From Kordia jejudonensis (GTDB lineage Bacteria; Bacteroidota; Bacteroidia; Flavobacteriales; Flavobacteriaceae): DNA of 64,000 nucleotides. The notes below the pieces were generated by a model. That model did no database searches. It saw only the letters and a program-made list of their open reading frames with translations, and was not told the DNA's origin. Positions within the stretch are counted from its first letter, which is position 1, and each line of letters opens with the position of its first letter. Shown one piece after another: positions 34,041 through 41,901 of this stretch. A program made the translations under genes and the position numbers. The DNA is taken from NCBI RefSeq assembly GCF_001005315.1, contig NZ_LBMG01000013.1, forward strand, positions 1-64,000, written 5' to 3'.

Positions 34041-35535
34041 ATATTTTAATCAGCATAGAAAATGGCAGAAGTTCTATAAGGAACTATTGGACGATAATGA
34101 TGCTACACAAATCACTGTAACTAATTGTACAAATGATGAGCGTACAATTACACTATGGGGAACTAATAAGTGTGCTGAAATTACTAATCCTTTAGGCGGT
34201 CAGGAAGTTACAAAAATAGAAGCTGATGTAGGTCAACGGGCTTATGAGGTTGTATATAATCCAGTAAACGATCTATTTTATGTAATAAATAATCTTACTG
34301 ATACGATCACAGTTATTAACGATCAAGCACAAGTAGTTCAAACAGTTCAACTTCGTCCCGATCCGCTCACGTTTGTCAATCCGAACAATATTGTAGTTAA
34401 TACGAACCCTAATAGTCCTGAATATGGCTTTGTAGCAGTTACAGGAGATGCACAAACTGAGTTTTTAACCGTTGATTTGAATTTTGATATTGCTAGACGT
34501 ATTCCACTTGGAAGAAGCCCGATTGATTTAGTTTACAATCATGTTAATGATAGCTATTATATTTCACTAGCTGTTAGAGATTCATTAGTAAAAATTACAA
34601 CTATTGATAATGTAGCAGTAAGTCAATTTATCAAAGCTGGAATAAAGTATTTAGGAGTAAATACCGATAACGGAGATATCTATGTTCATTTTATTTCTAA
34701 CAATAATGGAGTTATTACAAATGATGTAGATGTTTATAATGTTGCAGGAAATAGAAAAGGAATCATTCAGGTTAATACTTTTGCTGAAAACGATGTCGCA
34801 TTTTGTTACAATTCAGTTAATCAAAATATGTACATATCCTATTCTGCATTAAATGTGGTTTTAGCCATTAATGGAAATACATTAGGATTTGAGCAGCGAT
34901 TTAATATTACTGCACCAGTAGATATCGAATACAATCCTATTGATAATAATATCTATGTTGCTCATGGTCTTCGGGAAGTAACACAAATTGATGAAAGTTT
35001 AAAAATTGTAGATACAATTTCAGTAGTTGATTTTGCGCGAAGTTTTGCCATAAGTACCGTAAATGGATATTTAGCCTTCAACTTTCCACCGCAAAATAAA
35101 CTTATGATCGTTCGTTTAGATCAAAAACTGTTTGTGAAGGTAAGTGATAACTACGAGTCTATTCGTCAAGATTTCAAACACAATCCCATGATTATAGCAC
35201 ACATGAAAGTTGTGGCTACTACCGATCAGCGCATTAACACATTACAAATTATTGAAACCTCTATTTCAGGTAAACAGACGTGTGAACCAATTTCGCTTCG
35301 TGGCTATCAGTCTCCGCAGGGATTTGGAAATGTTTCAGAAGTCTTTGAAATGGAAGGTCAAATTGTGGATGGACGCGTTTGTTGGCGGTTTAAGATCAAT
35401 CCGAATCAACAAGTAACATTTTTGATCTATTACAAGCAATTAGAGATGTACAACTTCTTGCCTGAAAAATCCAGAGTCTCAACGGGTGTAGAGCAAAGCA
35501 AAGGCATTCCGCTTTCGTGGTTACAGGAAGATTAA
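34021..35535 (+). CDS. beta-propeller protein, candidate receptor-binding spike
   Basis: 504 residues. From about residue 60 to 380 it has repeated blades with the YVTN/NHL pattern: VVYNPVNDLFYVINNLTDTI, LVYNHVNDSYYISLAVRDSL, FCYNSVNQNMYISYSALNVV and IEYNPIDNNIYVAHGLREV. This implies a six- or seven-bladed propeller. The C-terminal 110 residues form another domain (VFEMEGQIVDGRVCWRFKI). No signal peptide or membrane span. In a phage-like block, a large propeller is a good candidate for the host-recognition spike or vertex protein. It is the largest protein of the structural block. Confidence 0.7.
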   Translation: MRDQVYKYFNQHRKWQKFYKELLDDNDATQITVTNCTNDERTITLWGTNKCAEITNPLGGQEVTKIEADVGQRAYEVVYNPVNDLFYVINNLTDTITVINDQAQVVQTVQLRPDPLTFVNPNNIVVNTNPNSPEYGFVAVTGDAQTEFLTVDLNFDIARRIPLGRSPIDLVYNHVNDSYYISLAVRDSLVKITTIDNVAVSQFIKAGIKYLGVNTDNGDIYVHFISNNNGVITNDVDVYNVAGNRKGIIQVNTFAENDVAFCYNSVNQNMYISYSALNVVLAINGNTLGFEQRFNITAPVDIEYNPIDNNIYVAHGLREVTQIDESLKIVDTISVVDFARSFAISTVNGYLAFNFPPQNKLMIVRLDQKLFVKVSDNYESIRQDFKHNPMIIAHMKVVATTDQRINTLQIIETSISGKQTCEPISLRGYQSPQGFGNVSEVFEMEGQIVDGRVCWRFKINPNQQVTFLIYYKQLEMYNFLPEKSRVSTGVEQSKGIPLSWLQED

Positions 35536-35549
35536 TAAAAAATTAGAAT

Positions 35550-35981
35550 ATGAAAAAGTTATTAGCAATTGCAATGAGTCAGTACGGAGTAACTGAAATC
35601 GTAGGGAAAAGACACAATCCGATCATTTTGGACTATTTCAAACAAATCGGACATAGTTGGGTAAAAACTGATGAAACAGCTTGGTGTAGCGCCTATATGA
35701 ATTGGGTAGCCTTACTAGCTGGCATGGAGCGAACAGGAAAGTTAAATGCGCGTTCATGGCTTACGGTTGGTCAGAAGATAGACAATCCAAAACAAGGCGA
35801 TGTAGTCATCTTTTGGCGCGAAAAAAAAAGTTCTTGGAAAGGACACGTTGGGATTTTTATCGGCTATACACATGATAAAAAAGGAATCTATGTATTAGGT
35901 GGAAATCAAAACAATATGGTCAATATCAAGCGATATCCCACAAGTAGATTATTAGGTTTTAGAAGATTACAAAACATTTAA
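35550..35981 (+). CDS. CHAP/NlpC-like peptidoglycan hydrolase (TIGR02594 type)
   Basis: 143 residues. The catalytic Cys lies in ETAWCSAYMNWVA (about residue 49) and the His in WKGHVGIFIGY (about 99), with GDVVIFWR between them. This is the arrangement of TIGR02594-family amidases often found in phages. No signal peptide, so export would need a holin or placement in the particle. It starts 15 bp after the propeller stop and precedes an amidase gene. Likely an endolysin or an entry enzyme that cleaves peptide cross-bridges. Confidence 0.8.
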   Translation: MKKLLAIAMSQYGVTEIVGKRHNPIILDYFKQIGHSWVKTDETAWCSAYMNWVALLAGMERTGKLNARSWLTVGQKIDNPKQGDVVIFWREKKSSWKGHVGIFIGYTHDKKGIYVLGGNQNNMVNIKRYPTSRLLGFRRLQNI

Positions 35982-35991
35982 AAACAGACAA

Positions 35992-36498
35992 ATGAAACAC
36001 GTAGATTATTTAATCATACACAGTACAAATACCTCAGAAGCAAACGACTTTGGGAAAGATGTGATTATTGATAAACATACAGCAAGCACAAAAGAAAACG
36101 GTTTAGGATTTAATAGACCAGGATTTGATTATTTGGTGAAAATTGATGGAAGCTTAGAGACAATTATAGCTGAAGACAACCCAACGCAAACAGACCTATG
36201 GGGAATTAGTCACGGACTTAGAGACTTAACAGGAATCGCTAAAAATCTAGCCTATGTTGGTGGACGTACACTAAAAGAATCTTTTGATAAAGACACACGA
36301 ACCAATAGTCAAAAACAAACTCTTGAAGCCATTGTAAAGTTCTATGTTTTGCGATTTCCAAACATAGTCATATTAGGATTTAATGAAGTCCCTACTAAAC
36401 CCGCAGAAGACAGTCCAGCTTTTAGCGTCAATGATTGGCTTCGTGAAATTGGAATTGCAGAAAAACACATCTACATCAAAAAATCTAAAAATGGATGA
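35992..36498 (+). CDS. N-acetylmuramoyl-L-alanine amidase-like protein
   Basis: 168 residues. The N-terminus VDYLIIHSTNTSE carries the first zinc His of the amidase_2/PGRP fold. NRPGFDYLVKIDGSLETI follows at the position of the conserved Y and substrate strand, and LAYVGGRTLKES resembles the family's core. The second zinc His is not obvious in its usual place, so activity is uncertain. Second of two cell-wall enzymes in tandem. It overlaps the next gene by 4 bp. Confidence 0.7.
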   Translation: MKHVDYLIIHSTNTSEANDFGKDVIIDKHTASTKENGLGFNRPGFDYLVKIDGSLETIIAEDNPTQTDLWGISHGLRDLTGIAKNLAYVGGRTLKESFDKDTRTNSQKQTLEAIVKFYVLRFPNIVILGFNEVPTKPAEDSPAFSVNDWLREIGIAEKHIYIKKSKNG

Positions 36499-36680
36499 GA
36501 ACAATCCTAATGATCGCAATAGGGTTTTGGATAGCAAATAGATTATCAAAAAAGTATCATAAACGCCTATTTATGTATATCCAACATGAACAAAAACAAA
36601 AATTTGAAGCCTTGCTGAAATCACAAGGTTTTGAAAAAGCAGAAATAAAAAAACAGAGTCAATCAATTTTTAAACTTTAA
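36495..36680 (+). CDS. small membrane protein
   Basis: 61 residues with one N-terminal hydrophobic segment (TILMIAIGFWIANRL) and a basic, helical remainder. ATGA overlap with the amidase gene. Unrecognised; probably a minor membrane protein of the element. Confidence 0.55.
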   Translation: MRTILMIAIGFWIANRLSKKYHKRLFMYIQHEQKQKFEALLKSQGFEKAEIKKQSQSIFKL

Positions 36681-36685
36681 AAATC

Positions 36686-37132
36686 ATGGCAATTCAAATA
36701 CAAGTCGAAAATCAAATTTTCCTCGTTCCTGAAGCTGACGACGCGTGTGATTTTTGGACAAGTTATTACTCACAATTAAAAAAGAAGCTTGGTACTAAAA
36801 ATGCCAAGATGATTTGGCTTGTCACTTGGAAATCGAACGGTTCTGTTTTCTGTACCACAAGCCCAACATTTTTAAGGTGGCTTAAAGCCAATGATTTAGA
36901 TGTTTCCAACATGGCGACAAGAACTGTTGCAGACCTTTCAGAGATAGGTGGAAACATTCTAGGTTTTGGAAAAAACATGACTAAAATACTCTCTATTGGA
37001 ATCCCAATAGTACTTATTGTTGTCCTAATTGGAATAATCATGGTTCTAAGAAACTCAACTAAGAATGCAACGCTTAAAGACCTAGCAGCATTCACGCCAG
37101 CAGGAAGAACCGCAAAACTACTTGGCAAATGA
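36686..37132 (+). CDS. single-span membrane protein
   Basis: 148 residues. A soluble N-terminal domain (about 95 residues, with FWTSYYSQLKKKLG and MIWLVTWKSNGSVF) is followed by a membrane span (ILSIGIPIVLIVVLIGIIMV, about 105-124) and a short basic tail. Its stop overlaps the start of the next gene. Unrecognised. Confidence 0.6.
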   Translation: MAIQIQVENQIFLVPEADDACDFWTSYYSQLKKKLGTKNAKMIWLVTWKSNGSVFCTTSPTFLRWLKANDLDVSNMATRTVADLSEIGGNILGFGKNMTKILSIGIPIVLIVVLIGIIMVLRNSTKNATLKDLAAFTPAGRTAKLLGK

Positions 37133-37620
37133 AAAAAAACATATTAATCATATCAGGCGGACTTGTATTTGTATTGTTTGTTGGCAGTATTGTTATAGGA
37201 GATCGCAATCGAAAACGTGAACGAATTACAAGCAAATTATTGATTGCACTTAATGCAAAAATTGAGCCTGTTAAAAATGGTATTGGTTCACAAAACGCCT
37301 TTGATATTAACTACTTGGATAACGTAATTCAAAAAGTTAACGGTCAGGTATTAGCACTAAAAGAAAGTACCGCAGAATATTACGCCAAACAAATTAAAAG
37401 CGGGTTTCTACCTTGGTACAAAGGTGGTGATGACGAGGACAAGATATACAGCGTATTTAGAAAATTAAAGGACAAAGTACAAGTTTCTCAAGTCGCTAAA
37501 GCGTATCAAGAAGACGAATCTAAAAATTTGATAGATGTATTAAAATATCGTTTCGGAAAGGACGAAATCAAAATCGTATTGGATATAGTTAATAGTAAAC
37601 CAAATTACAGAACAGCTTAA
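37129..37620 (+). CDS. membrane-anchored paralogue 1
   Basis: 163 residues: N-terminal span (ILIISGGLVFVLFVGSIVIG, about residues 4-23), then a helical domain with FDINYLDNVIQK, DEDKIYSVFRKLKDKV and PNYRT at the end. The domain is clearly related to that of the next gene (37633): FDxNYL, DE-x6-FxKL and PNYxT are shared in the same order. A tandem duplication in the structural block suggests two related membrane subunits. It overlaps the preceding stop by 4 bp. Confidence 0.65.
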   Translation: MKKNILIISGGLVFVLFVGSIVIGDRNRKRERITSKLLIALNAKIEPVKNGIGSQNAFDINYLDNVIQKVNGQVLALKESTAEYYAKQIKSGFLPWYKGGDDEDKIYSVFRKLKDKVQVSQVAKAYQEDESKNLIDVLKYRFGKDEIKIVLDIVNSKPNYRTA

Positions 37621-37632
37621 AAAGTATAGTAT

Positions 37633-38169
37633 ATGGAAATGACAAACACAACATGGTGGATGATTGGTGGTGGAACAGTTGTAGTTCTTGGTTTCGGTGG
37701 ATATCTAATCTATCGAAGTAAGAAAAACAGCAAAAATAATTCATTAGGCTATTCAGTACAATCCACGCAGGCAAATATTGGAAGTGGTGTTCAGGTAAAT
37801 ACTTCAGGGACTGCTTCGGTAAAAAAAGAACCAAATTGGAATGCACCATTTGACATGAATTATTTAGAAGATGTAAAAAAGTGGGTGTCTCCTAAGAAGC
37901 TATTAATTCTTGGGGATAGTAAAGCTTCAAAACTTGCTAAAACACTAAAAAATGCAAAAGGAACTTTCAATGATGATGAATATGCAGTTAGAGATACTTT
38001 CAAAAAATTAAGAAGTAAAACTGACGTAGCAAGCTTATCAAAAGCTTACTACAATAACCACAATAATAAAGATTTATGGCAGCACTTAAACAGCTTCCTT
38101 AGCCATTCAGAAATGAAGCTATACGTATGGAAATACATTAACAGATTACCGAATTATAAAACCTTATAA
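37633..38169 (+). CDS. membrane-anchored paralogue 2
   Basis: 178 residues: N-terminal span (WWMIGGGTVVVLGFGGYLIY, about residues 7-26), a Ser/Gly-rich linker, then the same helical domain as the previous gene: PFDMNYLEDVKKW, DEYAVRDTFKKLRSKTDV and LPNYKTL. The linker is longer than in paralogue 1. Same predicted topology, with the soluble domain on the outer face. Confidence 0.65.
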   Translation: MEMTNTTWWMIGGGTVVVLGFGGYLIYRSKKNSKNNSLGYSVQSTQANIGSGVQVNTSGTASVKKEPNWNAPFDMNYLEDVKKWVSPKKLLILGDSKASKLAKTLKNAKGTFNDDEYAVRDTFKKLRSKTDVASLSKAYYNNHNNKDLWQHLNSFLSHSEMKLYVWKYINRLPNYKTL

Positions 38170-38182
38170 AATTAATTAAAGT

Positions 38183-38671
38183 ATGAAAAGCGCAAACATT
38201 CAAGTAAAATCTACATTTTTTCAACGCAACAAAATGCCAATACTAATTGGTGGTGCAGTCGTTGTCATTGGTGGTGCAGTACTCACATATTTTCTTTTAA
38301 ACAAGAAAAAAGAGGAAGAAAAAAAGACGAATAGTACAACTGATTATTCAGTAAGTATTCCTGGAACAAGTACAGCTTCCATAACTCCACCTTACCTACC
38401 AACAAGGTCAGGAACTACAACACCTACTAGATCGAGTTCAAGCAAAGCAGTAGTAAAGTATGGAAGTCGTGGAAGCTTAGTCCGCGTACTACAGCGATAC
38501 TTAAAAGTTTTGGGGGCAGACTTAGGAAAATTTGGTGCAAAACGTGATGGTGTAGATGGAGTTTTTGGAGGAAAAACTTCAAGAGCAGCCAAAAGTAAAC
38601 TTGGTAAAACAGTATTTACCACAGCTGATATAGAAAAAATGAAACAAACACTTAAAACACTAGGAAAATAA
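38183..38671 (+). CDS. membrane-anchored peptidoglycan-binding protein
   Basis: 162 residues: N-terminal span (MPILIGGAVVVIGGAVLTYF, about residues 15-34), a Lys/Glu then Ser/Thr/Pro linker, and a C-terminal PG_binding_1 domain. The domain shows YGSRGSLVRVLQRYLKVLG and DGVDGVFGGKTSRAAKSKLG, the repeat-like signature of this fold. It would bind peptidoglycan from a membrane, as a minor virion protein aiding entry or as part of lysis. Confidence 0.75.
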   Translation: MKSANIQVKSTFFQRNKMPILIGGAVVVIGGAVLTYFLLNKKKEEEKKTNSTTDYSVSIPGTSTASITPPYLPTRSGTTTPTRSSSSKAVVKYGSRGSLVRVLQRYLKVLGADLGKFGAKRDGVDGVFGGKTSRAAKSKLGKTVFTTADIEKMKQTLKTLGK

Positions 38672-38672
38672 T

Positions 38673-39344
38673 ATGGATAATATGCAAAAAGGATTTTTAA
38701 TCGCAGGAGGATTGATAATACTTGGTTTTTTAGGTTATACCTTATTCGGTAAAAAGGAAGAAGAAATTGAAGATGCTGAATACTACATTGTGGTTGAAAC
38801 AAAAAAAGAAAAAGATACAACTGTAGAAAAACAGAAAAAAAATGAGTCAATAGCTTCAGACGAATCTTCTTTGGAAAAAGTTTCAATTGTCAAAAGTGTA
38901 AATCTTCCAATTGAGCAAGATCAAGATGTTGAATTTCCAAAACAAGAAATTGAATCTACACCTTTATTAAAGAAAACTGAAGAAAAGTCAGATCAGGAAA
39001 TAACACAAATGAAAGTTGTTAGTACTGTTTTGGAAATAGATCCGCAGAAAGAAGAAATTATAAACGAATTGGAAGTTGTAAAGCCACAAGAAATAATAGT
39101 AGAAGCAAATGACAATTTTCCTTTAAAACTTGGAAGTAAAGGTAAGCGTATTTGGAACTTGAAAGTTTATCTAATGAAAAATCATGGTGGCGCAGGAATT
39201 ATTACAAATGACTTTGATAAGCTAACAGCAGAACGTGTTAGACGCTTTTTAAAAGTAGATGAAGTTAATGAAGAACTCTACAACAAACTGAATATGGAGC
39301 AACGTAGAAAAAAGAAACGAAATGCCACAAAAAAGAAATATTAA
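38673..39344 (+). CDS. membrane protein with peptidoglycan-binding-like C-terminus
   Basis: 223 residues: N-terminal span (GFLIAGGLIILGFLGYTLFG, about residues 6-25), a long acidic Lys/Glu-rich linker (about 100 residues), and a C-terminal segment with LKLGSKGKRIWNLKVYLMKN and RVRRFLKVDEVNEE. This resembles the PG_binding_1 domain of the preceding gene. It ends in a basic tail that overlaps the next gene by 23 bp. Probably a divergent partner of the preceding protein. Confidence 0.6.
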   Translation: MDNMQKGFLIAGGLIILGFLGYTLFGKKEEEIEDAEYYIVVETKKEKDTTVEKQKKNESIASDESSLEKVSIVKSVNLPIEQDQDVEFPKQEIESTPLLKKTEEKSDQEITQMKVVSTVLEIDPQKEEIINELEVVKPQEIIVEANDNFPLKLGSKGKRIWNLKVYLMKNHGGAGIITNDFDKLTAERVRRFLKVDEVNEELYNKLNMEQRRKKKRNATKKKY

Positions 39345-39525
39345 AGGTTTGCTAGATAGTTTGGTTGATAAAGATGGGTTAAAAACTGAAGTGACTATAA
39401 ACATCACAAATAGGACTTTAACTAGACTTTCATTAACGCTTCTAGGAACAGGAGTCGCCATCATTATAATAGCCAGACTTGCCAACAACCTTAAAATAAA
39501 ACCATCTGTAAAAGCTGCTACTTAA
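39322..39525 (+). CDS. small single-span membrane protein
   Basis: 67 residues. A basic start (MPQKRNIKGLLDSL), then a span (LSLTLLGTGVAIIIIARLAN) near residues 36-55. It starts 23 bp inside the previous gene. Unrecognised. Confidence 0.5.
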   Translation: MPQKRNIKGLLDSLVDKDGLKTEVTINITNRTLTRLSLTLLGTGVAIIIIARLANNLKIKPSVKAAT

Positions 39526-39564
39526 AGAAGTGGCGCTAATTAAATCACTCATTAAAAAAGAATT

Positions 39565-39906
39565 ATGAAAGAAATAGTATTTCAATTTGTAGACTATATT
39601 AATTCCCTTGATTGGGCTTATATCTTCACACTTATTTTGATTGTTTATATGCTAAATAGCGTGTTTGCAAAAAAGCTTTATTATAAAGTCTTTGGACTTA
39701 AAATTTCCACACGATACCGTGTTCTATTTATTGGCGTATTATATGGTATTGCAATTTACTTCATACGTGATTATACCATTAATGAAATAGAAAAATTAGT
39801 GCAATCATTCATTTTTACATTGGTATTTCACAAGTTGCTTATTGACAAAGTGGTTCGTTTTTTTTCGCCAAGCTTACCACAAGAACCAATAAAATATGAG
39901 CAGTAA
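39565..39906 (+). CDS. three-span membrane protein, holin candidate
   Basis: 113 residues with hydrophobic segments near 18-33 (YIFTLILIVYMLNSVF), 50-65 (RVLFIGVLYGIAIYFI) and 75-90, ending in a short charged tail. Size, topology and its place directly upstream of spanin-like genes fit a holin. It overlaps the next gene by 11 bp. No holin family signature is recognisable, so the call rests on context. Confidence 0.5.
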   Translation: MKEIVFQFVDYINSLDWAYIFTLILIVYMLNSVFAKKLYYKVFGLKISTRYRVLFIGVLYGIAIYFIRDYTINEIEKLVQSFIFTLVFHKLLIDKVVRFFSPSLPQEPIKYEQ

Positions 39907-40261
39907 AAAGTATATAATTTTTATAGTCATTGTAATTGCTATTAATATTTCTACTACACACTATTTCGGTAGAAGTGATAATAGCAATTATAATGAGACT
40001 ATTATTAAGTTGGAGCAAGAAAACTTGAAGCTTCAGCAACTAAATTCAAAGCTAGATCAAGATATACTGAAGCGAAAAAAGAAATCCGATAGTTTACTTC
40101 TCAAACTAGATCAAAGTAACCGTATCATTCAAAATTTACACTATGAGTTACAACAAAAAATTAATGTCATTAATCGCATGTCTGATGTGGAGTTGTTTGA
40201 GTATTTCGCAAACATCAAAACAAACATTAGAACCGATTCCACAAAATATAAACGGAAGTAA
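39896..40261 (+). CDS. inner-membrane spanin-like protein
   Basis: 121 residues: an N-terminal span (IIFIVIVIAINISTTHYF) followed by a long periplasmic coiled coil (ETIIKLEQENLKLQQLNSKL and beyond). This is the layout of an Rz-type i-spanin. The next gene begins inside it in another frame, as Rz1 does inside Rz in many phages. Such a pair disrupts the outer membrane at lysis. No sequence family assignment possible by eye. Confidence 0.55.
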   Translation: MSSKKYIIFIVIVIAINISTTHYFGRSDNSNYNETIIKLEQENLKLQQLNSKLDQDILKRKKKSDSLLLKLDQSNRIIQNLHYELQQKINVINRMSDVELFEYFANIKTNIRTDSTKYKRK

Positions 40262-40583
40262 ATATTTCTGTTTCTCAATCGAGCAATCACGATTTATAGC
40301 CACTAAACTAGAAAACGAAAAATATAAGGATAGTCTTATCGGTATGTTTGAAATTGATATTACTAGGTATCAAAAACTATTACGAGATAAAGAACTTTCC
40401 ATTTTTGACCTAGAATCCAAAATCGAGAATTTAAACAAAATTCAGACAAACGATCAGCTTCATATCGAACAGCTTAACGAAACGATCAAAAAAAAGGATA
40501 AGCAGATCAGGCGTGGTAAATTCCTAAAGTGGTTACTTGGAACTGGACTTGCCATAGTTACTGGAGTATTAATTATTAAATAA
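40164..40583 (+). CDS. overlapping secreted/membrane protein, second spanin-like component
   Basis: 139 residues from the ATG giving MSLIACLMWSCLSISQ, a signal peptide with a cysteine near the cleavage region that could be a weak lipobox. An ATG 21 bp upstream (40143) is also in frame. The mature part is helical and coiled-coil (DLESKIENLNKIQ, IEQLNETIKKKDKQI) and ends in a C-terminal span (FLKWLLGTGLAIVTGVLIIK). It shares about 98 bp with the preceding gene in another frame. A role as an outer-membrane or unimolecular spanin is inferred from this arrangement. Confidence 0.5.
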   Translation: MSLIACLMWSCLSISQTSKQTLEPIPQNINGSKYFCFSIEQSRFIATKLENEKYKDSLIGMFEIDITRYQKLLRDKELSIFDLESKIENLNKIQTNDQLHIEQLNETIKKKDKQIRRGKFLKWLLGTGLAIVTGVLIIK

Positions 40584-40589
40584 ATTAGA

Positions 40590-40985
40590 ATGAATGTATT
40601 GCAAATATTCGGTATTGTATTTGGTGCTACGGGATTTTGGAAACTTATTGAAATCCTATTGCAGTTTAGAGTACAAAAGCGTCTTAAAAACGCTGAAATC
40701 AATAACCTGAATACACAAGCAAATAGCTTAGTTGTTGAGAATTATAAGCTTTGGACAGAGAATATGGATCAAAGGATCAAAGAACTCGAAAGTAAAAACG
40801 TTTTTATGGAAGGAACAATAAAAGAACTTGAAAGTAAAAATTTATCAATGGAAGTAACTATTGGGCTGCAAAGAGATCGTATTATCAAACTTGAAAGTAA
40901 AAATGCTGAAATGAATCAAACCATCACTAATCAACGTGAACGAATAAACGAACTAGAAGAAGAAGTTTTAAAATATAAAAATTAA
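40590..40985 (+). CDS. coiled-coil protein with N-terminal hydrophobic segment
   Basis: 131 residues. A moderately hydrophobic N-terminus (VLQIFGIVFGATGFWKLIEI) and a long coiled coil with an internally repeated heptad block (KELESKNVFMEGTI, KELESKNLSMEVTI, IKLESKNAEMNQTI). The three-fold repeat suggests an expandable spacer. It lies among the lysis-type genes. Function unknown. Confidence 0.6.
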   Translation: MNVLQIFGIVFGATGFWKLIEILLQFRVQKRLKNAEINNLNTQANSLVVENYKLWTENMDQRIKELESKNVFMEGTIKELESKNLSMEVTIGLQRDRIIKLESKNAEMNQTITNQRERINELEEEVLKYKN

Positions 40986-40991
40986 GAAGTT

Positions 40992-41144
40992 ATGAATTTG
41001 AATAAAGGTAATTCCTCACTTAATTATCTCTTTGGCGCATTTCTATTAGTCAGTACTATAAAATTATGTTCAGATTTATATGGTCGCCATTATAAACCTA
41101 AACAAGAACAAAAAAAAGGCTGTGGGTGTGGAACTAAAAGATGA
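40992..41144 (+). CDS. small protein with GCGCG tail
   Basis: 50 residues, ATG to TGA. A weak hydrophobic stretch (LNYLFGAFLLVSTIKL) and the C-terminus KKGCGCGTKR, a CGCG motif of the kind seen on small phage and plasmid proteins. The frame differs from that of the next gene. It sits 7 bp after the previous stop, consistent with tight operon packing. Confidence 0.45.
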   Translation: MNLNKGNSSLNYLFGAFLLVSTIKLCSDLYGRHYKPKQEQKKGCGCGTKR

Positions 41145-41151
41145 AAAAAAA

Positions 41152-41652
41152 ATGATCTATATTGGAATAGGCACTTTGGCAGTTACAGCGTTAAGTGTCT
41201 TTTTCATTTATAGACTCTCCAAGACAAAAAAGAAATCTAATAAATCAGTAGTTCAGAGAATAGATTTGTCCGTATTTGATAGTCCTGATGAACCAGGTTC
41301 AGGAAACTGTATAGATAGACGTTTAATAATGACTTTAGATGCATTAAGTAAGCGTACAGGATATCCAATATTCGATTGGATAAATTCAGGCGCAAGAAGT
41401 GAATCACATAACAGAAAAGTCGGTGGCGCTTCTCGTTCGTCACATAAAATTCCAACATGTAAAGCTGTTGATATTGGAACACCATCAAAGTTTATCCGAA
41501 ATCAAATTATTGAAGAAGCGAGAAATTTAGGAATAAAAAGAATTGGCGTTGGTCGCACTTTTGTTCATCTTGACGTGGATGAAAATAAGAGTCAATTTGT
41601 GGCATGGGGATATCCTTCAGGGACTCCAGCAGAGATTAATCCTTTTGCATAA
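41152..41652 (+). CDS. membrane-anchored M15-type peptidase, endolysin candidate
   Basis: 166 residues from the ATG giving MIYIGIGTLAV; an in-frame ATG at 41080 would overlap the 50-residue ORF. An N-terminal span or signal anchor (GIGTLAVTALSVFFIYRL) and a basic linker precede a Peptidase_M15-like domain. The motifs are GARSESHNRKVGGASRSSHK (first zinc His), KAVDIGT (zinc Asp) and TFVHLDVD (second zinc His). These enzymes cut peptide bonds in peptidoglycan. Last gene of the structural/lysis block, about 200 bp before the tRNA-His attachment repeat. Confidence 0.8.
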   Translation: MIYIGIGTLAVTALSVFFIYRLSKTKKKSNKSVVQRIDLSVFDSPDEPGSGNCIDRRLIMTLDALSKRTGYPIFDWINSGARSESHNRKVGGASRSSHKIPTCKAVDIGTPSKFIRNQIIEEARNLGIKRIGVGRTFVHLDVDENKSQFVAWGYPSGTPAEINPFA

Positions 41653-41848
41653 AAAGTCAATTTTTAATATTAAAAATGTATATTTACTATTGACGATTCA
41701 ATTAAATGAATTTGACAATATTATTAGATAAATTAGAAAAAAGTAAAAAAGTATCTTTTAGAAGTATTGTTTCGCATCGAAAAGTATCGTTTCGAGACAT
41801 TTTCATTTTATAAACACACTGATAATTAGCGATTTACGTGAAGACCTG
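41653..41848. other. intergenic end of the virus-like block
   Basis: No ORF of note. It contains GTATTGTTTCGCATCGAAAAG and the related GTATCGTTTCGAG near 41765-41800, a short imperfect repeat. It separates the M15 peptidase gene from the tRNA-His 3' repeat. Confidence 0.4.
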
Positions 41849-41895
41849 CTGGATTGTGGTTCCAGAGGTCGCCGGTTCGAACCCGGTCTTTCACC
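41849..41895 (+). repeat. attachment site: 3' part of tRNA-His(GTG), left copy
   Basis: CTGGA / TTGTGGT / TCCAG forms a complete anticodon arm with anticodon GTG (His). A T arm (loop TTCGAAC) and the acceptor 3' strand CTTTCACC follow, but no 5' acceptor or D arm precedes it. It is a tRNA fragment, not a gene. From TTGTGG onward it is identical over 46 bp to the copy at 52871. Such fragments mark the distal ends of elements integrated by tyrosine recombinases at a tRNA 3' end. Confidence 0.85.
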
Positions 41896-41901
41896 CTTTA
41901 T

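Noticed and set aside
10467-41652. Integrative conjugative element
   Set aside because: No relaxase, coupling protein, VirB4 or Tra genes are visible. Lysis and cell-wall genes point to a virus-like particle instead.
41830-41895. Complete tRNA-His gene
   Set aside because: Anticodon and T arms are perfect, but only a few bases (including GTGAAGACCTG) precede the anticodon stem. There is no D arm and no GGTGAAAG acceptor strand, so it is a 3' fragment.
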